Positions 33,648 to 42,212 are shown, counted from the stretch's first letter. The stretch: DNA of 64,000 bases from Yinghuangia sp045039925 (GCA_045039925.1 CP108400.1:8556001-8620000), one strand, 5' to 3'. Numbers and translations are program-made. Notes: a model not told the origin generated them from the sequence alone.

Positions 33648-36461
33648 ATGGACGCAAAGCCCGCCGGCATATCCGCCAGACGACCCGGAAATGCCGTCCT
33701 CACCTTCCTGCTCGCCGCGCTGCTCGCCATACCCCTCGTGGTCCTCAGGGGCGGCGGCACCGCCTCGGCGGCGCCCGCGCTGCCCGCCGGCTTCCAGTTG
33801 CGCGACATGCCCACGGGGCAGTCGGAACTGCTCACCGACTTCGCGTGGACGCCGGACGGCGGCTACTTCACCACCGGCAAGAACGGCCGTGTCGCGTGGG
33901 TGTCCTCGGCCGGCACCGCCCGCACCGTCGCCCAGCTCGCCGTCACGACCGAGCAGGACCTCGGCCTCGTCGGCCTCGCAGTCGCCCACAACTACAGCAC
34001 CTCGCGCACGATCTACACGTCGCGCGTCATCACCGTCGACGGCGTGTGGCACCTGCGGCTGGAGGCCTGGACGGCGGCCGGGACCGGGGAGCCGACCGGA
34101 CTCACCAACGGGCGCGTCCTCATCGACCTGGTGGCCAACTCGCACACCCACACCATCACCACCATCATCGCCGCCCCCGACGGCACGCTGTGGGTCTCCA
34201 TCGGCGACAGCGCCGACTACCGCTTCGTCGACCCGCTCGCCTTCCGTGCGCAGGACCTCGCCGGCGGCTACGGCAAGCTGATCCACATGTACCCGGACGG
34301 GCGGGGCGTGCCCGACAACCCGTTCTACGACGCGGCGAACCCGACATCGTGGCGCAGCCGCATCTACGCGTACGGCTTCCGCAGCCCCTTCCGCTTCAGC
34401 CTCGACCCCGCCACCGGAGCCCCGATCCTCGGCGACGTCGGCTTCTTCACCTGGGAGGAGGTCAACCTGATCCGGCCGGGCTCCAACTACGGCTGGCCGT
34501 GCCGCGAGGGCGACGCACCCGCACCCGGCTACACGGACCTCCCGGCCTGCCGCGGCGTCGGCGGCGCCAAGCCGCTGTGGACGTACGTGCACGGCCCGCA
34601 GGGCACCGCCGTCACCGGCGGCGTCGTCTACACCGGAAACGCCTACCCCGCGGCGTACCGGGGCGCGTACTTCTTCGGCGACTACAGCTCCAACCGCATC
34701 TACACCCTCAAGTACGACGCGGCCGGCAACCTCACCCGCGCCCCCGAAGCCGGCGGCTTCGGCACCGGCATCGGGGCGCCGGTGAAGTTCGGCACCGCGG
34801 TGAACGGCGACATCGTCTACGCCGACATCGTCGGCGCCAAACTGCGCCGCCTCGTCTACGCCCCCGGCAACCGGGCGCCCACCGCCCAGGCCGCCACCAC
34901 CACCGACGCCGCCACCCGCACGGTCACCTTCGACGGAGGCGGCTCGACCGACCTCGACGGCGATCCGCTCACGTACACCTGGGACTTCGGCGACGGCACC
35001 GGCGCGACGGGACGCCGGGTGAGCCACACCTACGCGGCTCCGGGCACCAGCCCCCTGACCGCGCGGCTGACCGTACGCGACCCGGCGGGCGCCACCGACA
35101 CCGCGGAGGTCACCGTCGTCCCGGCGAACAACGCGCCGGTGCTCACGCTCACCGCGCCGCCGCCGGGCACGGTGTTCAAGGTCGGCGACCCGGTGAACCT
35201 GACCGCGAGCGCGACCGACGTCGAGAGCGGCCCGCTCGCGATCCGCTGGACCTCGACGATCCTGCACTGCAGCGGCCCGTACTGCCACGACCACGTGGGC
35301 ACGTCGTTCGACGGGCCGGCCTACTCGGTGCCGTTCACCGACCACGGCGACAACACGAGCCTTGTCATCACGGCGTCCGCGACGGACGGCGACGGCGTGG
35401 TCGCCAGTACGACCTACACGGCCAAGCCCAAGCTGCGCACGCTGACCATCGCGGGGACCACACCGGCCGCCGTGACGGTCAACGCGATGGCGGCGCGGAG
35501 CCTGCCGCTGACGGTCGGGGCGCGCGTCACGGTGATAGCCCCCGAGGTCGCGGTCGACGGGGTGGCCACGTTCGCGTCGTGGACCGACGGCGCGCCCAGG
35601 TCGCGCGAGCTGGTGATGCCGGACGGCGACGTCACGCTGACCACGACGTACCTGACGCCGATCGACCGGCGGTACGCGGCGGACGCCGCCTTCCGCACGC
35701 TGCTCGGCGCGCCGACGGGGCCGGAGACGGGCGACGCGGCGCTGCGCCACCGGGACTTCACGGGCGGACGCGCGTACTGGACGCCCGCGGCTGGAGTGCA
35801 CGAGGTGCACGGCATGATCCTCGGCAACTACCTGGCCGGCGGCGGCGCCCCGGTGTTCGGCGCGCCGATCACCGACGAGACGCGCACACCCGACGGCGTC
35901 GGGCGCTTCAACCACTTCGCGAACGGCGCGTCGTCGTACTGGACGCCCGGCACCGGGGCGCACCTGGTCTACGGCTCGATCCGCTCGAAGTGGGCGGCTC
36001 TCGGCTGGGAGCTCGGGCCGAACGGCTACCCGACGACCGACGAGGCCACGCCGCGCAGCGGGGCGGGCCGCTACAACAACTTCCAGAACGGCGCGATCTA
36101 CTGGAAGGGCTCGACCGGCGCGCGCAGCGTGTACGGCGCGATCTTCACCAAGTACGGCCAGTTCGGCTGGGACGGCGGCATCCTCGGCTTCCCCACCACC
36201 GACGAGACGCCCACGGCGGACGGCCGCGGCCGCTACAACGCGTTCGAGGGCGGCGTCGTCTACTGGTCGCCCGCGACCGGCGCGAACGAGGTGCACGGCC
36301 TGATCCAGACGCGGTGGGTCGCCCGCGGCGCGGAGCGGTCCTACCTCGGGTACCCGAGGAGCGACGAGTACGCGGTGCCGGGCGGGCGCCGGTCGGACTT
36401 CGAGTTCGGGTACATCGTGTGGACGGCGGCCACCGGGGCGGTGGTGGACCGCCGGTACTGA
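33648..36461 (+). CDS. Secreted PQQ-type sugar dehydrogenase with PKD domain and LGFP repeats
   Basis: 937 residues from ATG 33648; an ATG at 33627 in the same frame is possible but lies within a palindrome. A signal peptide (VLTFLLAALLAIPLVVL) leads to a six-bladed propeller of the glucose/sorbosone dehydrogenase type (about 45-400; EQDLGLVGLAVAHNY, YAYGFRSPFRFSLDP, RPGSNYGWPCREGD). A PKD domain follows (TYTWDFGDGTG), then a beta-rich linker and at least four LGFP repeats at the C-terminus (LGFPTTDET and relatives), which are thought to bind cell wall. The enzyme would oxidise a sugar outside the cell while attached to the envelope. PQQ dependence is a family inference. Confidence 0.88.
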   Translation: MDAKPAGISARRPGNAVLTFLLAALLAIPLVVLRGGGTASAAPALPAGFQLRDMPTGQSELLTDFAWTPDGGYFTTGKNGRVAWVSSAGTARTVAQLAVTTEQDLGLVGLAVAHNYSTSRTIYTSRVITVDGVWHLRLEAWTAAGTGEPTGLTNGRVLIDLVANSHTHTITTIIAAPDGTLWVSIGDSADYRFVDPLAFRAQDLAGGYGKLIHMYPDGRGVPDNPFYDAANPTSWRSRIYAYGFRSPFRFSLDPATGAPILGDVGFFTWEEVNLIRPGSNYGWPCREGDAPAPGYTDLPACRGVGGAKPLWTYVHGPQGTAVTGGVVYTGNAYPAAYRGAYFFGDYSSNRIYTLKYDAAGNLTRAPEAGGFGTGIGAPVKFGTAVNGDIVYADIVGAKLRRLVYAPGNRAPTAQAATTTDAATRTVTFDGGGSTDLDGDPLTYTWDFGDGTGATGRRVSHTYAAPGTSPLTARLTVRDPAGATDTAEVTVVPANNAPVLTLTAPPPGTVFKVGDPVNLTASATDVESGPLAIRWTSTILHCSGPYCHDHVGTSFDGPAYSVPFTDHGDNTSLVITASATDGDGVVASTTYTAKPKLRTLTIAGTTPAAVTVNAMAARSLPLTVGARVTVIAPEVAVDGVATFASWTDGAPRSRELVMPDGDVTLTTTYLTPIDRRYAADAAFRTLLGAPTGPETGDAALRHRDFTGGRAYWTPAAGVHEVHGMILGNYLAGGGAPVFGAPITDETRTPDGVGRFNHFANGASSYWTPGTGAHLVYGSIRSKWAALGWELGPNGYPTTDEATPRSGAGRYNNFQNGAIYWKGSTGARSVYGAIFTKYGQFGWDGGILGFPTTDETPTADGRGRYNAFEGGVVYWSPATGANEVHGLIQTRWVARGAERSYLGYPRSDEYAVPGGRRSDFEFGYIVWTAATGAVVDRRY

Positions 36462-36473
36462 CGGCCGCCGCGG

Positions 36474-36524
36474 CCGGTCACCGCGGCATCCCGGTCACCG
36501 CGGCATCCCGGTCACCGCGGCATC
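36474..36524. repeat. Three tandem 17-bp repeats feeding a terminator stem
   Basis: CCGGTCACCGCGGCATC occurs three times head to tail (36474-36490, 36491-36507, 36508-36524). Each copy plus the two or three following bases can act as the left arm of the downstream hairpin. Confidence 0.85.
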
Positions 36525-36554
36525 CCGGGCGCCGCTCCGGCCGGGATGCCGCGG
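36515..36554. terminator. Hairpin terminator between convergent genes
   Basis: Perfect 14-bp stem (36515-36528 with 36541-36554), 12-base loop. It lies between the sugar-dehydrogenase stop and the convergent AhpD-like gene. Confidence 0.75.
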
Positions 36555-36619
36555 GAACGGGAGCGCCGTACGCCGCGGGCCTCCCCGCTCGCGGCGTACG
36601 GCGCACACAGCCGGATCGC

Positions 36620-37123
36620 TCAGGCGGGCGTGACGACGAGTTCGCCGCTGTCGTCGAAGACCAGGTTGCACGCCTGGTCCAGCCCCAGGACCTGCATGAA
36701 CCGGCCCATCGCCAGGTACTTGCCCGCCACCAGGGTCAGGTCCGCGACCCCGGCCGCGCCCAGCTCCTCGACGAGGCGTTCGAGCAGGTCGTCGTCGATG
36801 CGCGCGGAGTCGGTCGCGAAGCGCTCGGCGTACTCCAGGGCGAGCTTCTCCAGCGGGGAGAACAGGTCGCCGGCGGCGTAGTCGCCGACCGCGGCGAGCT
36901 CCTCCTCGGTCACGCCCCAGTCCTTGTTCCGCCAGTTCAGGCACACCACGCACTCGTTGATCAGGGCTATGCGCATGCGCACCAGCTCGTGCAGCCGCCG
37001 GTCCAGAGGGCTCTTGGCGACCGCCTGCTCGTACGCCCACACCACCTCGGCGAAATGCGGCGCCAGGGTGAGTGCCCGCACCACCTCGGGCGTGTCGCCG
37101 TCCGGGATCTCGATCCGTGCCAT
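36620..37123 (-). CDS. Carboxymuconolactone decarboxylase/AhpD-like protein
   Basis: 167 residues. The helical core shows HELVRMRIALINECVVCLNW with the CxxC pair (CVVC), and LEYAERFATD downstream. In AhpD-type members the cysteine pair and a nearby histidine carry out thiol-based peroxide reduction; in others the role is unknown. ATG 37123 has GGAGG four to five bases upstream; the open frame further upstream is not needed. It is a single gene between a convergent sugar-dehydrogenase gene and a terminator. Confidence 0.88.
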   Translation of the reverse strand: MARIEIPDGDTPEVVRALTLAPHFAEVVWAYEQAVAKSPLDRRLHELVRMRIALINECVVCLNWRNKDWGVTEEELAAVGDYAAGDLFSPLEKLALEYAERFATDSARIDDDLLERLVEELGAAGVADLTLVAGKYLAMGRFMQVLGLDQACNLVFDDSGELVVTPA

Positions 37124-37200
37124 GCCGCCTCCTCGATTGGCCCCTGCTTCCGGCCTCTGCTTCGCGACGGTAAGTGACGGCTCGTCAGGTTGCAAGGACG

Positions 37201-37240
37201 GCCCGGGGCCGGTCCGGCGGCGGCCGGACCGGCCCCGGGC
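37201..37240. terminator. 18-bp perfect hairpin terminator
   Basis: Stem 37201-37218 with 37223-37240, four-base loop. It lies just downstream of the minus-strand DUF4239 stop and separates it from the AhpD-like gene. Confidence 0.75.
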
Positions 37241-37255
37241 TTCAGGCGCGCCCGG

Positions 37256-38020
37256 CTACACCGTTCTGGGTGGTGGGAGCCGGTCGAGGAACACTTCGAA
37301 GGCCGTCGGATGGATCTTCGTCACCCCGTTGTACGGGAAGTCCATCTCCTTGATCACCACCAGGGACACCACGATCAGCCCGCTCAGCATCAGCACCATG
37401 AGGCCGTGCGAGAAGGTGTTGGACAGCCCGAACAGGAACGTGAAGCCGATGGTCAGGGCCGCCCCCGCGATCAGCGCGATCCACAGCAGCGTGGGCACGT
37501 CCTCGTCGACCTGGTTGAGCCGCTCGCGGCGGGCGGAGGCCATTTCCTCCAGGTGGTTCACGGCGCGCTCGTAGAGGATCTCCTCGCGGGGACCGCCCGG
37601 CGTGTACGACATCACGCCCTCGCGCAGCCGGTAGACCAATTGCGTGGCCTCGGGGCTGCTCTTGTGCTCGGTCATCATCGGCCATTCCTTGTGCATGACC
37701 GTTTTTGCATATTCGAGCGTCTGTGCCTCGAGCTCCGCCCCGAGCGGCAGCGGGAGTTCGCGCGAGACCCAGTACAGGCCCGCGAGTTCGTCGGCCTCCT
37801 TGAAGGTGGTCTCGCGTGCCGTCGCGTGGTTCTCCCACACCGCGATCACCACGAAGGCCAGGAGGACGGCGTACAGGACGCCGACCGCCGCGAAGATGAA
37901 CCCCGCGACGTCGTTGTGCTGCTCGCGCAGCGGGTGGGGGACGAACCGCTGCACCACGTAGATGCACGCGGCGACGCCGACCAGCGTCCCGAGGATGATG
38001 AGGAATCCGGACCAACTCAT
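37256..38020 (-). CDS. DUF4239 (bestrophin-like) membrane protein, copy A
   Basis: 254 residues with four membrane helices: FLIILGTLVGVAACIYVV near the start, IFAAVGVLYAVLLAFVVIAV, then a long soluble segment (about 75-180), TLLWIALIAGAALTIGFTFL and VLMLSGLIVVSLVVI. The pair VLYAVLLAFVVIAVWE and the late PTAFEVFLDRL are DUF4239 hallmarks. The family is proposed to be channel-like. It is the gene after the encapsulin, separated by a terminator, and has a sister copy (copy B) beyond the encapsulin. Confidence 0.85.
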   Translation of the reverse strand: MSWSGFLIILGTLVGVAACIYVVQRFVPHPLREQHNDVAGFIFAAVGVLYAVLLAFVVIAVWENHATARETTFKEADELAGLYWVSRELPLPLGAELEAQTLEYAKTVMHKEWPMMTEHKSSPEATQLVYRLREGVMSYTPGGPREEILYERAVNHLEEMASARRERLNQVDEDVPTLLWIALIAGAALTIGFTFLFGLSNTFSHGLMVLMLSGLIVVSLVVIKEMDFPYNGVTKIHPTAFEVFLDRLPPPRTV

Positions 38021-38099
38021 GACGGCCCCTTAGTGTGCGTGTTCCCGTGCGTGTGCCCGCGCGGGGGTTCGTTGGGGTCGGAAGGGTCAGGGTGGTGCG

Positions 38100-38132
38100 G
38101 GGGTACGGCCGTGCGCGGCACGGCCGTACCCC
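38100..38132. terminator. Hairpin terminator after the encapsulin gene
   Basis: Perfect 15-bp stem (38100-38114 with 38118-38132) with a three-base loop, 18 bases beyond the encapsulin stop on the minus strand. Confidence 0.8.
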
Positions 38133-38150
38133 GTCCGTGGGCCCGGCGGG

Positions 38151-39566
38151 TCAGTCGCGCGGGCGGGCGATCTCGACGTTCTCCAGGACGCCGAGCGCGT
38201 CCGGCACCAGCACGGCCGCCGAGTAGTAGGCGCTCACCAGGTAGGAGATGACCGCCTTTTCGTTGATCCCCATGAACCGCACCGACAGGCCCGGCTCGAA
38301 CTCGTCGGGCAGGCCCGTCTGGTGGAGCCCGACGACGCCCTGGTTGTCCTCGCCGAGCCGCATCGCGATGATGCTCGACGTGTGGCCGTCCTGGATGGGG
38401 ATCTTGTTGCACGGCAGCACCGGTACGCCGCGCCACGCCGGCACGCTGCTCCCGTGCAGCTGCAACGTGTCCGGGTAGAGCCCGAGCCGGTTGCACTCGC
38501 GCCCGAACGCCGCGATGGTCCGCGGGTGTGCCAGGAACACCGACGTGTCGCGGCGCCGCGAGAGCAGCTCGTCGAGGTCGTCCGGGGTGGGCGGACCGTG
38601 GTGCGTGTGGATGCGCTGCTCGTGGTCCGCGTTGTGCAGCAGCCCGAACTCGGCGTTGTTGACCAGCTCGTGCTCCTGGCGTTCGCGCAACGCCTCGACC
38701 GTGAGCTTCAACTGGTGCTCGATCTGGTTCATCGGCTGGTTGTAGAGGTCCGCGACGCGGCTGTGCACGCGCAGCACCGTCTGCGCGACGCTCAGTTCGT
38801 ACTCGCGCGGCGACAACTCGTAGTCCACGAACGTGCCGGGCAGGTCGATCTCGCCCTCGTGGCCGGCCGACAGCTCGATCGCCGCCTCGCCGTGCCGGTT
38901 CGTCGACTGCTGGGCGCTGGCCAGGAACTGCGCGATCTGCACCAGCAGTTCGGGGGACTGGTCGACCAGTGCCTGGAACGCCTGCCGGGGCAGGGTCATC
39001 AGCGTGCCCGACGTCGACGCGGTCGCGTTGTAGGGCCAGGCCGCGTCCTCCTCGACCAGCGCCTCGTCGCCGAAGTGGTCGCCGCCCGCGAGCACGCCGA
39101 CCACCGTCTGGTCCCCGTACTTGCCGTCCCCCAGCTTGTTGATCTTGCCGTGCGCCACCAGGTGCACCTGGTCCATCGGCTGCCCGGCCTCGGTGATCAC
39201 CTCGCCCGCCTCGAACTCGCGCTGCCGGAAGCGCCCCGCGATGGCGGCCAGCACCTCGTCGTCCTCGAAGCCGCGCAGCAGCGGGAGTTCGCGCAGGGTG
39301 GGAGGTACGACCTGCACCGTGTCGGCGGTCTGCGCGAAGCTCACGCGCCCCTTGCCCACCGAGTAGGACAGGCGCCGGTTGACCCGGTAGGTGCCGCCCG
39401 CGACGTTCACCCACGGCAGCATCCGCAGCAGCCACCGCGAACTGATGCCCTGCATCTGCGGAGCGGACTTGGTGGTCGTGGCGAGGTTGCGTGCCGCGGC
39501 CGTTCCGAGGCTCTGCCGCGGGTCCCCGCCGTTCGCCTCGATGTCGTAATCCGCGTCGACCGTCAT
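38151..39566 (-). CDS. Family 2B encapsulin shell protein (EshA-like, with cNMP-binding domain)
   Basis: 471 residues. The N-terminal arm reads ARNLATTTKSAPQMQGISSR, followed by an inserted cyclic-nucleotide-binding domain at about 75-195 (LPLLRGFEDDEV, GQPMDQVHLVAHGKINKLG, GGDHFGDEAL). The HK97-type shell fold then continues with DYELSPREYELSVAQTVLRV and PVLPCNKIPIQDGHTSSI, and GVVGLHQTGLPDEFEP. These are the signatures of family 2B encapsulins, in which the domain is displayed on the outside of the capsid. The nucleotide loop lacks the usual arginine after FGDEAL, so phosphate binding may be lost. ATG 39566 has GGGGAGG nine bases upstream. No recognisable cargo is adjacent. Confidence 0.92.
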   Translation of the reverse strand: MTVDADYDIEANGGDPRQSLGTAAARNLATTTKSAPQMQGISSRWLLRMLPWVNVAGGTYRVNRRLSYSVGKGRVSFAQTADTVQVVPPTLRELPLLRGFEDDEVLAAIAGRFRQREFEAGEVITEAGQPMDQVHLVAHGKINKLGDGKYGDQTVVGVLAGGDHFGDEALVEEDAAWPYNATASTSGTLMTLPRQAFQALVDQSPELLVQIAQFLASAQQSTNRHGEAAIELSAGHEGEIDLPGTFVDYELSPREYELSVAQTVLRVHSRVADLYNQPMNQIEHQLKLTVEALRERQEHELVNNAEFGLLHNADHEQRIHTHHGPPTPDDLDELLSRRRDTSVFLAHPRTIAAFGRECNRLGLYPDTLQLHGSSVPAWRGVPVLPCNKIPIQDGHTSSIIAMRLGEDNQGVVGLHQTGLPDEFEPGLSVRFMGINEKAVISYLVSAYYSAAVLVPDALGVLENVEIARPRD

Positions 39567-39774
39567 CAGACATGACCTCCCCTGGAACCGCCCGAGAACC
39601 CGGAACTCGGGCTTGCGCCAACCATCCTGGGCGGCGGGAAAGATGGTGATCAATAACACGAAAGTGTGTGGTTGAAAGCGGCAGAAGGTGACAATGTCAC
39701 GCGGCCATTACACGAACGGGCTATCTTGCGGCGATCTCGTTCCGGACCACCCGGGCTTCACCCACTCTGAGATC
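39567..39774. other. Divergent region between encapsulin and proline-rich protein genes
   Basis: Relatively AT-rich around 39640-39730, as expected for promoters. It contains the dyad GTGAC-AAT-GTCAC (39688-39700) and an ACAC-GAAA-GTGT dyad near 39655. I could not place convincing -35/-10 pairs. Confidence 0.45.
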
Positions 39775-40734
39775 ATGCTTGTGAAGTACGCCCGTCCGGC
39801 ACCGCGCGCGATGCTCGGCGCGGTGCCGCTCGCGGCCTGTGCCTTGGCCGCCGTCGCCCACCCTGCCGCCGCGTTGCCCGCCCCGTCCGGCCCGCCGTCC
39901 CCGTCGTTCGCCCAACCGCCCTCCGCAGTCCGGGTTCTGACAGCTCATCAACCAGCTGATCAACCTGCTGATCAACGAGCTCGTCAAGCAGCTCGTCAAC
40001 CCGAGCTGCGGGGCGCCCCCTTGCTGACGCTGCCCTGCGATCCGGTGTCCGCCGTCGCCCGCGCCCTCGCCGCCGTGCCCTTGCTCGGCCGGGCGCACTG
40101 CGCATGCCCGTGCCCGAAGCCGGCGGTACGCCCGGCCGCACCTCCGCCGGGACCTTCCGCCGCACCGACCCCGGCGGTTCCGCCGCCGGCCAAGCCGCCC
40201 GCCAAGCCGCCCGCCCCCGGCAAGCCGTCGCCCGGCATCACCGTCATCCAGCACAACAACGACCCCGGCGGCGGCGTGGTCAACCAGGACAACAACGTCG
40301 GCATCGACTTCAACCCGCCGCCCGCACCGCCGCCTCCGCCGCCCCCACCCGCGCCCCGGCCGACACCGCCGCCCCCGCCTCCGCCCCCGGCGGCGCCCCG
40401 GCCGACACCCCCGCCGCCTCCCGCGCCCCCGCCCGCCCCGCGTCCGGTTGTTCCGGCCTCCGTGGACCGCGTGGTGCCGCCTCCCGAGCCCCCGCCGCCG
40501 CCCGCGCCGGAGCCGGAGGTCACCCCGCCCGCGCCGCCCACCCCGCCCGCGGCGGCGCCCGTCCCGCCCAGGCGGCCCGCCGCGGCCGCCGAGCCGGAAG
40601 AGGAGGGCGGCCTCTGGGACCTCGCAACCTGGCTCGGCTTCGCGCTCCTGCTCGCCATCGTCCCCGCGGCGCTCGCCGCCGTCACCCGAGGCGGCGGCGA
40701 AGGCCGCGGCGGAACCGGGAGGCCGTCGTCATGA
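39775..40734 (+). CDS. Proline-rich secreted/membrane protein with apparent compensated frameshift
   Basis: 319 residues as read. A signal-like start (MLGAVPLAACALAAVAHPAA) leads to a Pro/Ser region, a cysteine-rich part (HCACPCPKP), a long low-complexity Pro stretch (about 185-270) and a C-terminal membrane helix (WLGFALLLAIVPAALAAV). Between 39941 and 40024 the reading frame has almost no G/C at third positions, while the +1 frame there has G/C at nearly every one and encodes QLINQLINLLINELVKQLVN. So the true frame seems shifted by one indel before 39941 and restored by another near the C run at 40016-40020. The stop overlaps copy B of DUF4239 (ATGA). Confidence 0.65.
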   Translation: MLVKYARPAPRAMLGAVPLAACALAAVAHPAAALPAPSGPPSPSFAQPPSAVRVLTAHQPADQPADQRARQAARQPELRGAPLLTLPCDPVSAVARALAAVPLLGRAHCACPCPKPAVRPAAPPPGPSAAPTPAVPPPAKPPAKPPAPGKPSPGITVIQHNNDPGGGVVNQDNNVGIDFNPPPAPPPPPPPPAPRPTPPPPPPPPAAPRPTPPPPPAPPPAPRPVVPASVDRVVPPPEPPPPPAPEPEVTPPAPPTPPAAAPVPPRRPAAAAEPEEEGGLWDLATWLGFALLLAIVPAALAAVTRGGGEGRGGTGRPSS

Positions 40735-41492
40735 CGCTCACCATCGTGTTCTGGACGCTGTGCACCCTTCTGGGCGCCGGCATCGCGGTCGGCGCCGCCG
40801 TGTGGCTCGGCCGCAGCGCGCGCAGCGTCGAAGGCTCGTTCACCCCGCAGGCGCTCACCTTCGCGGGCGGCGTCGTGCTCTCGTCGTTCGTCCTCGTCAC
40901 CGGCTTTCTCATCGTCGGCGCCTGGCAACTCCAGTCCGTGGCACGCTCGCACGCGCACGAGGAGGCACGCGTACTCGCCAAGGCGTACGCGCGGGCCGGC
41001 GAACTCGCCCCGCCCGACCGCGACGCGGTCCGCGAGCGCATCACCGTCTACACGCGCTCCGTCGTCGACGACGAGTGGCCCGACCTCGCCAAGCACCGCG
41101 CGTCGCCGAAGTCCTGGGAGCAACTCGACGCCGTGCAGACCGCGTTGGCGGCGGTCCCGGCGGACCGGCGCGAGGCGGCGTACGACGCGACCTCCGCCGC
41201 GCTCGACGAGGTCTACGTCAAGCGGTACGCCCGGCTCGCCGACCTCGACTCCGTCTCGCCGCCCATCCTGTTCGGCGTGATGATCGCCGCGGGGCTGCTC
41301 GTCCTGGTCTATCCGCCGCTGGTCGGCATGACGTCCAACATCCGCAACATCGCCGTCCTCGGACTCGCGGGCGCCGTCGTCGGATTCGGCCTCCTCCTGG
41401 TCTTCCAGATGCGGGACCCGTTCACCGCACCCCTCAACGTCGGGCCCTCGGCCTTCCAGGCCGCCCTGGACCGCTACGTGCAACTGAAGTGA
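40731..41492 (+). CDS. DUF4239 (bestrophin-like) membrane protein, copy B
   Basis: 253 residues with the same plan as copy A: two N-terminal helices (TIVFWTLCTLLGAGIAVGAA and VVLSSFVLVTGFLIVGAW), a soluble middle with VVDDEWPDLAKHRASP, two C-terminal helices (ILFGVMIAAGLLVLVY and LGLAGAVVGFGLLLVF) and the tail PSAFQAALDRYVQL. ATG 40731 overlaps the stop of the proline-rich gene, so the two are made together. The divergence between copies A and B is large, so this is an old duplication or independent recruitment. Confidence 0.82.
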   Translation: MTLTIVFWTLCTLLGAGIAVGAAVWLGRSARSVEGSFTPQALTFAGGVVLSSFVLVTGFLIVGAWQLQSVARSHAHEEARVLAKAYARAGELAPPDRDAVRERITVYTRSVVDDEWPDLAKHRASPKSWEQLDAVQTALAAVPADRREAAYDATSAALDEVYVKRYARLADLDSVSPPILFGVMIAAGLLVLVYPPLVGMTSNIRNIAVLGLAGAVVGFGLLLVFQMRDPFTAPLNVGPSAFQAALDRYVQLK

Positions 41493-41504
41493 CGCCCCCA
41501 GCGC

Positions 41505-42212
41505 TCACACGCCGCCGACGTGCAGCAAGGTGCCCGTCACGTAGGTGACCGCCATGGCGACGCCGCCGCCCGCGACGTTCCGCAGCACGGACGCGCGCGG
41601 CGGCGAGCCGCCCATCCGCGCGCTCGCCCATCCGCACAGGGTCAGCGCGATGAGCACGGACACCACCGTCACCGGCACGCGCCAGCCGTCCGGGGGAAGC
41701 AGGATCGCCAGCAGCGGCAGCAGCGCCCCGACCGCGAACGACCCGAAGCTCGCGAAGGCCGCCTGCCACGGATTCGTCAGCTCGTCGGGGTCGAGGCGGA
41801 GCTCGGTCTCGGCGTGCGCGGCCAGCGCGTCGTAGGCGGTCAGCTCCACCGCCACCTGCCGCGCGAGATCGGGCGACAGGCCCTTGGCCCGGTACGCCGC
41901 CACGAGTTCGGCCAACTCCGCCTCGGGCTCGTCGCGGAGCTCGCGCTTCTCCCGCTCGATCGCCGCGCGTTCGGCGTCGCGCTGGGTGCTGACCGAGACG
42001 TACTCGCCGGCCGCCATCGACAGCGCCCCGGCGAGCAGCCCGGCCAGACCGGCCGTCAGGATCGCCGCGCGCGAGCCCGCCGCCCCCGCCACGCCCAGCA
42101 CGATGCCCGCCGTGGACACCACGCCGTCGTTCGCCCCCAGCACCGCCGCGCGCAGCCAGTTGAGGCGCGTCGCGAGGCCCGCGTGGTGATCGGGTGGAAG
42201 CTGTTCCTCCAT
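41505..42212 (-). CDS. VIT1/CCC1-family iron/manganese transporter
   Basis: 235 residues. The signature LGANDGVVSTAGIVLGVAGA is that of the vacuolar iron transporter family. Five membrane segments are visible, with a charged cytoplasmic insertion after the second (about 75-130; rich in Glu and Arg) where metal-binding glutamates usually sit. The start ATG 42212 has a GGGGGTA stretch upstream. Its 3' end is 12 bases from the convergent DUF4239 copy B stop. The family moves Fe(II) or Mn(II) out of the cytosol. Confidence 0.9.
   Translation of the reverse strand: MEEQLPPDHHAGLATRLNWLRAAVLGANDGVVSTAGIVLGVAGAAGSRAAILTAGLAGLLAGALSMAAGEYVSVSTQRDAERAAIEREKRELRDEPEAELAELVAAYRAKGLSPDLARQVAVELTAYDALAAHAETELRLDPDELTNPWQAAFASFGSFAVGALLPLLAILLPPDGWRVPVTVVSVLIALTLCGWASARMGGSPPRASVLRNVAGGGVAMAVTYVTGTLLHVGGV

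Noticed and set aside
39566..39574. ATG eight bases upstream of the encapsulin start as the true start
   Set aside because: It is in a different frame, only two bases from the GGGGAGG sequence, and its translation has no recognisable domain.
39938..40027. LIN-repeat frame as an independent small gene
   Set aside because: It is bounded upstream by an in-frame TGA and has no ATG, GTG or TTG start; a compensated frameshift within the larger gene explains it better.
40310..40460. C-rich repeat block as a CRISPR or noncoding repeat
   Set aside because: It encodes a proline-rich low-complexity segment in frame; there are no regular spacers.
39996..41483. 495-codon minus-strand frame with a glycine-rich middle
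   Set aside because: It is the complement of the proline-rich and DUF4239 genes; glycine runs are the mirror of proline codons.
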